From contig NZ_JAFBEG010000002.1 of NCBI RefSeq assembly GCF_016908635.1, positions 19,725-83,724 of the forward strand: a DNA stretch of 64,000 bases, written 5' to 3'. The position numbers and the translations under genes were made by a program. How positions within the stretch are numbered: position 1 is the stretch's first letter; every line of letters begins with the position of its first letter. Under the pieces are notes generated by a model that saw only the letters and a program-made list of their open reading frames with translations, ran no database searches and was not told the origin of the DNA. Origin of the DNA: Sporohalobacter salinus. GTDB lineage: Bacteria; Bacillota; Halanaerobiia; Halobacteroidales; Acetohalobiaceae. Below, piece by piece: positions 1-6,648 of the stretch.

Positions 1-1
1 T

Positions 2-772
2 GATGTATTGGCAGAGTTAGAACTTAGTCCGACTGATGTAGCAATGTTTACAGGAATTGGTCAGGCAGCTAAGATGGTTCATTACATTAAAGTCAATGGT
101 TTGAATGGTCTACATGGTCGAGCTTTACCTCCAGCTTTAGGTATGAGAATTGCCAATCATAAATTAAAGGTGATTGTAGAATCTGGTGATGGTGATACAT
201 ATGGAGAAGGAGGTAATCATCTTCTTCATAATATAAGACGTAATCCAGATATTGCTCATTTTGTACATAATAATCAGATTTATGGTTTAACAAAAGGGCA
301 AGCCTCACCAACTACTGAAGAGGGAACAACAACTACAGTGCAGCCTAATGGTATTACAGCGAAACCTTTTAATCCTATTAAATTTGCAGTAGCTATGGAA
401 GCTAGTTTTGTAGCTAGAGGTTTTGTTGGTAACCAGGAGCAACTTAAAGAATTAATGAAAGAGGCACTAAACCATCGTGGCTATGCCTTAATAGATATTT
501 TACAGCCTTGTGTTTCATTTAATAAATTGAATACTTATCAATGGTATAGCAAACGCGTTTATCAGTTGGATGAACAATATGATCCAACTGACTATCAAGC
601 AGCTTTACAGAAAGCAGAAGAGTGGGGAGATAATATTCCAACTGGAGTTATCTATAGGAATGAAAGACCAATTTTTAGGGATAAATTTCCTCAGTTAGAT
701 GATAATACTCCTTTGGTAGAGAAAGAAATAAATCCAAAAGAGTTATCAGAATTAGTAGATGAATTTAAATAA
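2..772 (+). CDS. 2-oxoacid:ferredoxin oxidoreductase, beta subunit (5'-truncated by window edge)
   Basis: This is the TPP-binding beta subunit of a pyruvate/2-oxoglutarate:ferredoxin oxidoreductase type enzyme, which oxidatively decarboxylates a 2-oxoacid to its acyl-CoA and reduces ferredoxin in the cytoplasm. The reading frame is open to the window edge, so the start is missing; about 20-25 N-terminal residues, including the usual CPGCGH region, lie upstream. The TPP/Mg motif is visible as GDGDTYGEGGNH, followed by the family-typical RRNPDI and NNQIYGLTKGQASPT stretches. The C-terminal part (about residues 190-250) matches the beta-subunit tail. The alpha/gamma subunit gene is presumably just upstream. 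The exact 2-oxoacid cannot be told from this subunit. A strong hairpin follows the stop. Confidence 0.9.
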   Translation, partial: DVLAELELSPTDVAMFTGIGQAAKMVHYIKVNGLNGLHGRALPPALGMRIANHKLKVIVESGDGDTYGEGGNHLLHNIRRNPDIAHFVHNNQIYGLTKGQASPTTEEGTTTTVQPNGITAKPFNPIKFAVAMEASFVARGFVGNQEQLKELMKEALNHRGYALIDILQPCVSFNKLNTYQWYSKRVYQLDEQYDPTDYQAALQKAEEWGDNIPTGVIYRNERPIFRDKFPQLDDNTPLVEKEINPKELSELVDEFK

Positions 773-778
773 ATTTTA

Positions 779-800
779 CCCGGGCTAAGCTTAGCCCGGG
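779..800. terminator. Perfect 22-bp GC-rich palindrome, bidirectional terminator
   Basis: A perfect palindrome centred on AAGCTT with CCCGGG ends sits 6 bp after the oxidoreductase stop and 19 bp before the end of the convergent small gene at 819-1004. It is far more GC-rich than its surroundings. It probably ends transcription from both sides. Confidence 0.75.
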
Positions 801-818
801 ATTATTTATATAGTACTG

Positions 819-1004
819 TTATTCTTCTCCAAATAACCCACCAAATCCACCGCCGCTAAATAATAGAAAGACAACTAAAATGATTAGAATCCATTCAAAT
901 TTAATGCCACCAAAACTACCAAATCCTCCAAACCCTTCTGTGGATTCATCTTCGATTCGATCAGTAGTTGGCTGAGCCATACCTTCTGTTGTTGGTTCTT
1001 CCAT
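819..1004 (-). CDS. 61-aa glycine-rich single-TM protein, probable spore-associated microprotein
   Basis: The 61-aa product has an acidic N-terminus, a Gly/Phe patch (FGGFGSFGG), one transmembrane helix at about residues 36-50 and a short tail GGGFGGLFGEE. The tail resembles that of the 47-aa protein at 4554-4697 (GGGFGGLFNE), so the two are probably paralogues. The composition recalls the small Gly-rich YjcZ-type sporulation proteins of Bacillus, but I cannot assign it to that family. A GGGGG Shine-Dalgarno lies 11 nt before the ATG and a sigma-K-like promoter lies at 1041-1068. The role is unknown; a membrane or coat component of the forming spore is an inference from the promoter and neighbours. 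Confidence 0.7.
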   Translation of the reverse strand: MEEPTTEGMAQPTTDRIEDESTEGFGGFGSFGGIKFEWILIILVVFLLFSGGGFGGLFGEE

Positions 1005-1040
1005 TTTATTATGTACCCCCTTTATTAATTTGCTCTACAA

Positions 1041-1068
1041 CATCATATGTTACTAACAGGGTAATTGT
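1041..1068 (-). promoter_or_regulatory. Sigma-K-like promoter for the 61-aa gene
   Basis: On the minus strand: AC, 17-nt spacer, CATATGATG. This has one mismatch (last base) to the sigma-K -10 consensus CATANNNTA. The -35 context TTCACAATT resembles the other copies in this array. It lies about 37 bp upstream of the ATG. Confidence 0.6.
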
Positions 1069-1082
1069 GAAAGTTTATGAGA

Positions 1083-1123
1083 ATAAATAGTTAGGGTTAG
1101 GTTTTCTAACCCTAACTATTTAT
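1083..1123 (-). terminator. 18-bp perfect inverted repeat after the 38-aa gene
   Basis: Arms 1083-1100 and 1106-1123 are perfectly complementary around a 5-nt loop. The hairpin starts 4 bp after the stop of the 38-aa gene and is followed by the promoter of the next unit, so it probably separates transcripts. A similar hairpin sits at the matching place in the second copy (3996-4028). Confidence 0.7.
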
Positions 1124-1126
1124 CTC

Positions 1127-1243
1127 TTAGTCTGCATCAAAGAATCCAAATACTCCTCCATTACAGAGGCAACTAATTAAGAAGACTACCAAAATTAATT
1201 CAATATAACAACTGTCACAGAAATCATAGTCACAATCAGGCAT
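1127..1243 (-). CDS. 38-aa Cys-rich single-TM microprotein (copy A)
   Basis: The protein begins MPDCDYDFCDSCYIELILVV, continues with a hydrophobic helix containing the CLC motif, and ends GGVFGFFDAD. It has five cysteines, three before and two inside or just after the membrane segment. The ATG has an excellent Shine-Dalgarno (AAAGGAGG, 8 nt upstream). A paralogue of 39 aa lies at 4050-4169 with nearly the same C-terminal two thirds, and this conservation between copies argues that the frame is translated. It follows the 34-aa gene by 42 bp and was probably co-transcribed with it from the sigma-K-like promoter at 1457-1484. Function unknown; a spore membrane or coat peptide is inferred. Confidence 0.75.
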   Translation of the reverse strand: MPDCDYDFCDSCYIELILVVFLISCLCNGGVFGFFDAD

Positions 1244-1285
1244 CTTTCTTAACCTCCTTTCGTTTTGAAAAATATTAATTTAGAA

Positions 1286-1390
1286 TTAATAATCATAGCG
1301 GAAGATACCATTTCCAATTTGTTGTAAGATTAGAATAACGATTAGAATTACAACAGGATCAGCTTCAAAATAATCAAAACCTCCTGGCAT
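1286..1390 (-). CDS. 34-aa membrane microprotein with ADP-LILQQI module (copy A)
   Basis: The product starts MPGGFDYFEADP and runs into the hydrophobic stretch VVILIVILILQQI, ending in an aromatic tail (FRYDY). It is about 88 percent identical by eye to the 34-aa protein at 4287-4391 and shares the core ADPxxxLIxILILQQI with the N-terminus of the subtilisin-like protease at 5304-6635. A strong AAAGGAGG lies 8 nt before the ATG, and a perfect sigma-K-like promoter lies 67 bp upstream. No known family is recognised. The sequence suggests one membrane-inserted or self-associating helix. Confidence 0.78.
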   Translation of the reverse strand: MPGGFDYFEADPVVILIVILILQQIGNGIFRYDY

Positions 1391-1456
1391 TGAAGATACC
1401 TCCTTTCTTTTTGTTTCGAAAGTATTAATTTGTTTTTTCTTTATATGATTTTGGAA

Positions 1457-1484
1457 TATAATATGTCTGTAAAGCTAGAACTGT
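1457..1484 (-). promoter_or_regulatory. Sigma-K-like promoter for the 34-aa/38-aa pair (copy A)
   Basis: Minus strand: AC at 1483-1484, 17-nt spacer, CATATTATA at 1457-1465, a full match to CATANNNTA. Identical -10 and spacing are seen at 3959-3986, 4471-4498 and 4737-4764. Confidence 0.75.
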
Positions 1485-1522
1485 GAGGAATGAATTTAGT
1501 TTTTGAAGTAGGACAAAACAAT

Positions 1523-1618
1523 TTATTTAGTTATTTTTCTATAATTTGGAATTTGCTTATTTTCCAAGTAATCTGCTAAAATTATCACTAACTCTTCTTT
1601 TTTATAAATGTTTTTTAA
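1523..1618 (-). pseudogene. Decayed remnant at the position of the 47-aa gene (copy A)
   Basis: Between two sigma-K-like promoters there is only a start-less reading frame ending YRKITK. Its DNA around 1540-1575 still resembles the 3' end of the 47-aa gene and the bases after its stop in copy B (4540-4575), for example CAAATTATAGA followed later by ACTTCAAAA. The likely reading is that copy A once had the same gene and lost its coding part. The resemblance is short and was judged by eye. A 21-residue GTG-initiated peptide is formally possible but has no convincing ribosome binding site. Confidence 0.35.
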
Positions 1619-1625
1619 TCAATAA

Positions 1626-1653
1626 TATAGTATGTGAGTCGTACTTTAATTGT
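1626..1653 (-). promoter_or_regulatory. Sigma-K-like promoter, now without an intact gene
   Basis: Minus strand: AC at 1652-1653, 17-nt spacer, CATACTATA at 1626-1634, a full consensus match. It points at the decayed frame 1523-1618 and may still drive read-through into the 34-aa gene. Confidence 0.65.
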
Positions 1654-1699
1654 GTAGATTAGTTTTTAATATAAAATAAAAATATTAAAGGGAACAACT

Positions 1700-3056
1700 T
1701 TGATATTAAAAATGAAATTTAAGTTATGTATTTATAAATCTAATTTTACTATTATGCAAAAATTAAGTCCGAAAGCAATTATAGAAGCAGGAATGCGGGC
1801 TGAATCTGGTAAGCCAATTGAACGGCCGCTAGGTAGTCCTAATATTCAATCTGAATGGCAGAAGCTCTTTTTAAATCCAGTTTATTTATTTAAATTGCCG
1901 ATACAGGATGGAGTACAGATTCAAACTACGACAACCTATTGGGGCACAAGCCAAAAAACCTCTTAAATTGGAACTGCCGATTTTATTAGCTGGGATGTCC
2001 TATGGTGGAGCTTTAAGTTTAAATGCTAAAGTAGCTTTGGCTAGAGCTTCTGCTAGGGCAGGAACAGCTACTAACTCTGGTGAGGCTCCATTAGTTGATG
2101 AAGAGTGCGAGGAAGCAAAGTACTTTATTGGTCAGTATAATCGCGGTGGATGGATGAATCAACCCGAACAATTAAGTCAACTGGATGCAATCGAAATTCA
2201 GTTAGGACAAGGTGCTCAAGCTGCAGCTCCTATGGGAATGTCATCACATCAGATTGGAAAGGATTTACGTCAAGCTAAAAATTTGAAACCTGGCGAAGAT
2301 GCAGTTATTCATACTCGCTTGTCAGAAATGAAGCAGCCATCTGATTTTTTTGAGATTGTCCAACAGCTTAGAGATGATTATGGAGTGCCGGTGGGGCTGA
2401 AATTCTGTGCAACCCACTATTTAGAACAAGAACTGGAGATGGCTATTAAAGCCGAAATTGATTATGTAGTAGTTGATGGCGCTGAAGCTGGAACACATGG
2501 AGGACCTACAACTTTACAAGATGATGTTGGTTTACCCATACTTCATGCTTTATCAAGAACAGTAAAATTTTTAGAAAAAAAAGAAGTCAAAGATCAGATT
2601 TCGGTTATTGCTTCTGGAGGTTTGACAACACCAGGCCATTTTCTAAAAGCTCTGGCTTTAGGGGCAGATGCTGTTTATATCGGTTCGATTGCTTTAATGG
2701 CTCTTTTACAGACGCAGATGACTAAGGCTTTGCCTCAGGAACCGCCGCCTCAAATCCCCTTATATTTAGGGAAGTTTAAGGAAAATTTAGATGTAGAGGA
2801 ATTAACAGAGCATCTGGCTAAATTCTTGAAGTCATGTTTAGAAGAGATGAAATTGACTGTTTATTCTTTAGGAAAGACTGATTTAGCTCAGTTAAACCGA
2901 AAAGATCTTGTATGTGTAGACCAGGAATTAGCTAAAGTATTAGGAATAGATTATGCTGGATATCCACAATTGGACTCAACTTCAGTGTTAGAGTCTAATA
3001 TTGAATCTGAATTATTTAAAAAAGATAATGAAAAGCCACAACCGACTAGACATTAG
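1700..3056 (+). pseudogene. FMN-binding glutamate-synthase-like protein, frameshifted
   Basis: Two overlapping frames together encode one protein of about 450 aa related to the FMN domain of glutamate synthase (GltB2-like family). The first frame (from TTG 1700, Shine-Dalgarno AAAGGG) gives RAESGKPIERPLGSPNI and runs to GVQIQTTTT; the second resumes IGAQAKKPLKLE. One extra T near 1937 explains the break, and the second frame has no ribosome binding site of its own. Family landmarks follow: AGMSYGGALS, TNSGEAPL, IQLGQGAQAA, DGAEAGTHGGP and the phosphate-binding IASGGLTTPGHFLKALALGADA. The cysteines that bind the 3Fe-4S cluster in true GltB are absent (the region reads LQTQMTKALPQEPP), as in the glutamate-synthase-related subfamily. 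It is either a recent pseudogene or a sequencing error. Confidence 0.8.
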
Positions 3057-3130
3057 AATTATTAGTATCTTGTAAAATAATTAGATTTGGTTTTTCTAAG
3101 GTAATTGATGTAGAGTAATTTTTTATAGAG

Positions 3131-3739
3131 TTAACTATTTTTAAATAAGGTAACTGTAAAATCTTCTGACAGATAGCTACAGTCAATAATTAATTTTTTA
3201 GTTATTGATTTACAAAATTCTCCTATTTCAAAAGGATTGAAATAGTAATAATTCTTTTTAGTCTTAGGATAAAAGGAACTTATCATATTAAAAGAAAAGC
3301 CATGATATGATGTATTGTAAAGTCTTTTAATCATATCTTTAACTTGTTTACGATGATTCCTCCCCCATGATAATGTAAAGACACCGCTTGCAACTATAAA
3401 ACCATATTTTTGTGAGTTATTGAAAAAGGATTCTGAATTGATAAATTCAAACTCAGGAAATCTTTTTCTATTTTCTTGTAAAAATTCTTCCATAATGTCC
3501 ACTCCTGTATAGCCTGCTGCAAGTCCTTTTTTCTGTAACCAAGGTAGTAGATCTGCTAATCCACAACCAAAATCTACAATACGTTCTTTTTTAAGTAACT
3601 TCTTATCAAAATTTTTAATTAAAGCTTTAAATCTCTGATGTTGTTTCTGTTTAGAAGCCCAACCTACTGCTCTATATGACCTATCAGAATGTGAGTATCG
3701 TTTGCGATAAAAGTTTTTAAGTTGATTATAATTTGACAA
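3131..3739 (-). CDS. Class I SAM-dependent methyltransferase
   Basis: The protein (202 aa) has the SAM-binding motif I VDFGCGLADLLPWLQ and the acidic end of strand beta2 in GYTGVDIM; the rest has the layout of a small class I methyltransferase with a Lys/Arg-rich N-terminal helix. The start is probably TTG at 3739, because a GAAAGGAGAG ribosome binding site lies 7 nt before it; an upstream TTG at 3757 overlaps that site. It is transcribed alone, and CATAACATA with an AC 16 nt upstream suggests mother-cell expression like the neighbours. The substrate cannot be inferred. No terminator is obvious before the convergent gene at 1700-3056. Confidence 0.75.
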   Translation of the reverse strand: MSNYNQLKNFYRKRYSHSDRSYRAVGWASKQKQHQRFKALIKNFDKKLLKKERIVDFGCGLADLLPWLQKKGLAAGYTGVDIMEEFLQENRKRFPEFEFINSESFFNNSQKYGFIVASGVFTLSWGRNHRKQVKDMIKRLYNTSYHGFSFNMISSFYPKTKKNYYYFNPFEIGEFCKSITKKLIIDCSYLSEDFTVTLFKNS

Positions 3740-3767
3740 AATAATCTCTCCTTTCAATTATTTACTA

Positions 3768-3794
3768 TATGTTATGTAAATAATGAAAAAATGT
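3768..3794 (-). promoter_or_regulatory. Sigma-K-like promoter upstream of the methyltransferase
   Basis: Minus strand: AC at 3793-3794, 16-nt spacer, CATAACATA at 3768-3776. It fits CATANNNTA, with a spacer one base shorter than in the other copies. Confidence 0.5.
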
Positions 3795-3807
3795 GTTAAC
3801 TGAAAAA

Positions 3808-3833
3808 TCAGAGCTACAGTAAAGTAGCTCTGA
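3808..3833 (-). terminator. 10-bp stem terminator for the minus-strand array
   Basis: Arms 3808-3817 and 3824-3833 (TCAGAGCTAC / GTAGCTCTGA) form a perfect stem with a 6-nt loop. On the minus strand it is followed by a T-run, so it ends transcripts from the small-gene array before the methyltransferase promoter. Confidence 0.75.
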
Positions 3834-3870
3834 TTAAAAAATAGTTTAAGTGGATTAAAAATATATATTT

Positions 3871-3957
3871 TTAATATCTTCTAAAGAAACGTCTGAAGAA
3901 GAAAAAGAAAAGGAATGGAAGTATACTACTTAAAAGCAGTTCAATATTGATTTGACC
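3871..3957 (-). pseudogene. Start-less remnant of a hydrophobic microprotein (copy B)
   Basis: Immediately after a perfect sigma-K-like promoter there is a 29-codon open frame, hydrophobic and ending FFFFFRRFFRRY, with no start codon or ribosome binding site. It occupies the place that the 61-aa gene holds in copy A. A deletion joining promoter to coding tail is the simplest explanation. Homology to the 61-aa protein is not clear beyond a Glu followed by a hydrophobic run. Confidence 0.4.
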
Positions 3958-3958
3958 A

Positions 3959-3986
3959 TATAATATGTTACTAATAGACTAATCGT
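3959..3986 (-). promoter_or_regulatory. Sigma-K-like promoter before the copy B remnant
   Basis: Minus strand: AC at 3985-3986, 17-nt spacer, CATATTATA at 3959-3967, a full match. It is homologous in sequence and position to the promoter at 1041-1068. Confidence 0.7.
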
Positions 3987-3995
3987 GAAGAATTT

Positions 3996-4028
3996 ATAGT
4001 TAGGATTAGTTCCTCTAATCCTAACTAT
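3996..4028 (-). terminator. 14-bp inverted repeat after the 39-aa gene
   Basis: Arms 3996-4009 and 4015-4028 are perfectly complementary. It is the counterpart of the hairpin at 1083-1123 and separates the 39-aa gene from the next promoter. Confidence 0.7.
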
Positions 4029-4049
4029 TTTAATTTAATTATTTATTAC

Positions 4050-4169
4050 TTAGTCTGCATCAAAGAATCCAAATACTCCTCCACTGCAGAGACAGCTAAT
4101 TAAAAAGACTACCAGAATTAATTCAACATAGCAACTGCAGCCACAGAAGTCATGATCAAAATCAGGCAT
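4050..4169 (-). CDS. 39-aa Cys-rich single-TM microprotein (copy B)
   Basis: The product starts MPDFDHDFCGCSCYVELILV, continues with the membrane segment carrying CLC, and ends GGVFGFFDAD. It is the paralogue of the 38-aa protein at 1127-1243: the membrane and C-terminal parts are nearly identical, while the N-terminal cysteine spacing has changed to CGCSC. A good Shine-Dalgarno (AGGAGG) precedes the ATG. It lies 117 bp after the 34-aa gene on the same strand. Divergence concentrated in the first third, with the remainder preserved, points to selection on the protein. Function unknown. Confidence 0.75.
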   Translation of the reverse strand: MPDFDHDFCGCSCYVELILVVFLISCLCSGGVFGFFDAD

Positions 4170-4286
4170 CTTTCTTAGCCTCCTTTCTATTTGAAAAATA
4201 TCAATTTAGAATTAACGAGTTATTTTTTAGATTAAGTTTCATAATATAATTCGTTGTTTATTATGGTTAAATGAAGTGTTGTAAAG

Positions 4287-4391
4287 TTAATAGTCATAAC
4301 TAAAGACCCCTTTTCCAACTTGTTGTAAGATTAAGATGACAATTAAGATTACAACAGGATCAGCGTCGAAATAATCAAATCCCCCTGGCAT
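4287..4391 (-). CDS. 34-aa membrane microprotein with ADP-LILQQI module (copy B)
   Basis: The protein reads MPGGFDYFDADP, then the hydrophobic VVILIVILILQQV, then a short tail ending SYDY. It differs from the copy at 1286-1390 at only a few positions, all conservative (E/D, I/V, N/K, I/V, R/S). The ATG has an AAAGGAGG-type site 8 nt upstream and a perfect sigma-K-like promoter at 4471-4498. The shared ADPxxxLIxILILQQI core recurs at the N-terminus of the protease at 5304. Its biochemical role is not known. Confidence 0.78.
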   Translation of the reverse strand: MPGGFDYFDADPVVILIVILILQQVGKGVFSYDY

Positions 4392-4470
4392 TGAGAATAC
4401 CTCCTTTCTTCTAGTTTGAAAGTATTGAGGTGATAAATTTAAACTTATTTCTGATTAATAATTTTCATAA

Positions 4471-4498
4471 TATAATATGTCTTTATAGTTGGAATTGT
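4471..4498 (-). promoter_or_regulatory. Sigma-K-like promoter for the 34-aa/39-aa pair (copy B)
   Basis: Minus strand: AC at 4497-4498, 17-nt spacer, CATATTATA at 4471-4479, full consensus. Confidence 0.75.
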
Positions 4499-4553
4499 GA
4501 ATAAGGCTTTTGAAGTCTTGGATAGATCAAAAATTGATTCATCTATAATTTGA

Positions 4554-4697
4554 TTATTCATTAAATAATCCGCCAAAGCCTCCACCGAAGTGATCAAAAA
4601 TAATTATAAAAGCAAAGATCCAGATGAGTATTTCAAAGAAACTATCAAAGTAGCCCTCTAATTCAGCAGACTCAAAATCAAAAAAATCTTCTTGCAT
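4554..4697 (-). CDS. 47-aa acidic single-TM microprotein with Gly-rich tail
   Basis: The N-terminus is strongly acidic and aromatic (MQEDFFDFESAELEGYFDSF), followed by a hydrophobic helix (EILIWIFAFIIIF) and the tail GGGFGGLFNE. The pattern FE-ILI then GGGFGGLF resembles the 61-aa protein at 819-1004, so the two are probably distant paralogues. The ATG is preceded by AAAGGAGG at 7 nt spacing, and the gene has its own perfect sigma-K-like promoter at 4737-4764. Copy A keeps the promoter but not this gene (see 1523-1618). Function unknown; a spore envelope location is inferred. Confidence 0.75.
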   Translation of the reverse strand: MQEDFFDFESAELEGYFDSFFEILIWIFAFIIIFDHFGGGFGGLFNE

Positions 4698-4736
4698 TAT
4701 TATTCCTCCTTTAAACATTTTTAATTTTAGTCAATA

Positions 4737-4764
4737 TATAATATGGAAGTTTTGCTTTAGTCGT
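4737..4764 (-). promoter_or_regulatory. Sigma-K-like promoter for the 47-aa gene
   Basis: Minus strand: AC at 4763-4764, 17-nt spacer, CATATTATA at 4737-4745, full consensus. Confidence 0.75.
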
Positions 4765-4844
4765 GTAAGACAGTTATTCATATAAAATAAAAAGATTAGG
4801 GACTATTTCTCCCCTAATCTTAAAAAGCAAGTTTTAAGTTATCT

Positions 4845-5051
4845 TTATAACTGAGATTGATCAATATTATTTTGATTAATTAACTGAGATAGTAGTTTTT
4901 TCATTTTATCTTGGTTTATTTCAGATTCATCATCTGTATTATCCAGTTCATTTACCATTCTAGTCATTACTTCATGATTATTATCTGATAAAAAGTCGTC
5001 AAATTGACTAATTAAGGCTTTAATATCTTTTAAAGATGTTTCATCTTCCAT
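4845..5051 (-). CDS. 68-aa acidic helical protein, probable spore-associated
   Basis: The predicted product starts MEDETSLKDIKALISQFDDF and is hydrophilic, acidic and Gln/Asn-rich toward the end (LINQNNIDQSQL), with no membrane segment; it is probably mostly helical. The ATG at 5051 is chosen because AAAGGAGG lies 8 nt upstream; an in-frame ATG at 5075 lies before that site and is unlikely. A perfect sigma-K-like promoter lies at 5101-5128, about 50 bp upstream. It is the most upstream member of the minus-strand array and divergent from the protease gene. No family recognised. Confidence 0.72.
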   Translation of the reverse strand: MEDETSLKDIKALISQFDDFLSDNNHEVMTRMVNELDNTDDESEINQDKMKKLLSQLINQNNIDQSQL

Positions 5052-5100
5052 TACCTCTACCTCCTTTATGTACATAATTTAAGCCAGCCTTACTTCTTAA

Positions 5101-5128
5101 TATATTATGTTGTTATTACTAGAAAAGT
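5101..5128 (-). promoter_or_regulatory. Sigma-K-like promoter for the 68-aa gene
   Basis: Minus strand: AC at 5127-5128, 17-nt spacer, CATAATATA at 5101-5109, full match to CATANNNTA. Confidence 0.72.
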
Positions 5129-5234
5129 GAAAAAACTTATTTAATAATCCCTGACTTAAATTTAGATTTATCTTATTGTTTAAAATTTGGTCCTTTAATT
5201 ATGTCTTTTAATATACTTCACGACAAAATCATTC

Positions 5235-5262
5235 CCGATTTAGTTATGGGTAACATATTATG
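5235..5262 (+). promoter_or_regulatory. Possible sigma-K-like promoter for the protease
   Basis: Plus strand: CATATTATG at 5254-5262 (one mismatch to CATANNNTA), 42 bp before the protease ATG. The -35 AC is replaced by CC at the 17-nt position, so this is the weakest of the set. Confidence 0.35.
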
Positions 5263-5303
5263 TACTAGATTTTATTTTAAGAGGGAAGGAGGTGTATAAA
5301 TAG

Positions 5304-6635
5304 ATGTATTCAGCTGACCCGATAGAGACTTTAATTACAATTCTTATTTTACAACAAATAACTATCAAAGTTAGTGATTTTAATTCTGGGGGTTACTCTG
5401 GTCAAAGGAAAGATGGGATCCATCGCCCAAAAGGAGGTTCTCATGATAATTTAGTTAAAGAACAGCCAAACCAAGAATATAATAAACCTAATCAAAGCAA
5501 AAAAGATACTAACAAAAATGATTTTCCATCTAATCAACAAAATAAAGACCTTAAAAGTGAACCATCAGACTATATAATAATTTATGACCGGTATTTAAAT
5601 GAAGATGAATTACAAGAGAAGGTAGAATTACAGAGAGAAAATGGGCAGGTTAGAAAAAAATTGCCTTTAATTAATGGAGTTGCTTGTCAATTAGAAGATG
5701 GAGACCATAGAGCTGAAGTTGAATCTATTAGCGGAGTAAAAAGAGTAGATGAAGACTTAACTTTAGAGATTAAGTCACCAGAATTTAAATTAGAATCCGA
5801 GCAATCATTATCAGGAGATGTTGTTCCTTGGGGAGTAGAAACAATTAATACTCTAGATGCCTGGTCCAATTTAAAAGTAAAAGTGGGAATTATCGATACA
5901 GGCATAGATTTAAATCATTTTGATCTATTACCTATAAATTCAGGTTATAACACTATTGAACCTGACCAACAACCTTATGATCCAAATGGTCATGGTACTC
6001 ATGTTGCTGGCACAATAGCTGCCCGAAAGAATAATAAAGGAGTAGTAGGAGTAGCTCCTAATATTGAATTATATCCAATTAAAGTATTTGATAAAGACGG
6101 TTCTGCGAAGATGTCTTCTTTAATTGAAGCTTTACAATGGAGTATTGACAATAATATTCGGGTTTTAAATATGAGTTTTGGAGTTGATAAAAATAATAAT
6201 TCTTTACGAGAAGCAATTGCTAAAGCTCATCAGGCTGGAATTTTAATGGTAGCAGCTGCAGGTAATGATAGTACTGCTACAGTTGATTTTCCAGCCCATT
6301 ATTCAGAAGTAATTTCTGTTGGAGCAATAAATGAAGACAAAAAAATTGCTGATTTCAGTAATTATGGTACTGGTTTAGATGTTGTTGCTCCTGGCGTAAA
6401 TGTTGAATCTACCTGGAAAGATGGACAATTTAATAAACTTAATGGTACTTCAATGGCTACTCCTCATGTAACAGGTATTGCTGCTTTAATACTTGGGAAA
6501 TTTAATAATCTAACCCCATCTAAAATTAAAAGAGCTATAAAAAGAGGAGCTACTCCACTACAATCTATTGATCCAGCTAAACAAGGAGCAGGTTTAATTG
6601 ATGCAGCCCAAACAATAAAATTATTAAAACAGTAA
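5304..6635 (+). CDS. Subtilisin-like serine protease (S8) with microprotein-type N-terminal module
   Basis: The 443-aa protein is an S8 peptidase with the catalytic triad in VGIIDTGID (Asp198), NGHGTHVAGT (His230) and NGTSMATPHVTG (Ser383), and the oxyanion Asn in AAAGND (321). Residues about 88-158 look like an I9-type propeptide. Residues about 25-85 are a hydrophilic Gly/Asn/Lys-rich linker. The first 23 residues are not a normal signal peptide: ADPIETLITILILQQI matches 12 of 16 positions of the core of the 34-aa microproteins (ADPVVILIVILILQQI). The start has a GGAGGTG site. A partial sigma-K-like promoter precedes it. The module may anchor or target the protease to the structure the microproteins build. 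That role is inference; protease identity is certain. Confidence 0.93.
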   Translation: MYSADPIETLITILILQQITIKVSDFNSGGYSGQRKDGIHRPKGGSHDNLVKEQPNQEYNKPNQSKKDTNKNDFPSNQQNKDLKSEPSDYIIIYDRYLNEDELQEKVELQRENGQVRKKLPLINGVACQLEDGDHRAEVESISGVKRVDEDLTLEIKSPEFKLESEQSLSGDVVPWGVETINTLDAWSNLKVKVGIIDTGIDLNHFDLLPINSGYNTIEPDQQPYDPNGHGTHVAGTIAARKNNKGVVGVAPNIELYPIKVFDKDGSAKMSSLIEALQWSIDNNIRVLNMSFGVDKNNNSLREAIAKAHQAGILMVAAAGNDSTATVDFPAHYSEVISVGAINEDKKIADFSNYGTGLDVVAPGVNVESTWKDGQFNKLNGTSMATPHVTGIAALILGKFNNLTPSKIKRAIKRGATPLQSIDPAKQGAGLIDAAQTIKLLKQ

Positions 6636-6648
6636 AATTAAAACTCTT

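Noticed and set aside
1513..1580. GTG-initiated 21-residue peptide in the copy A gap as a real microprotein
   Set aside because: No adequate ribosome site at a proper distance, and the DNA resembles the 3' end and trailer of the 47-aa gene, so decay is the better reading.
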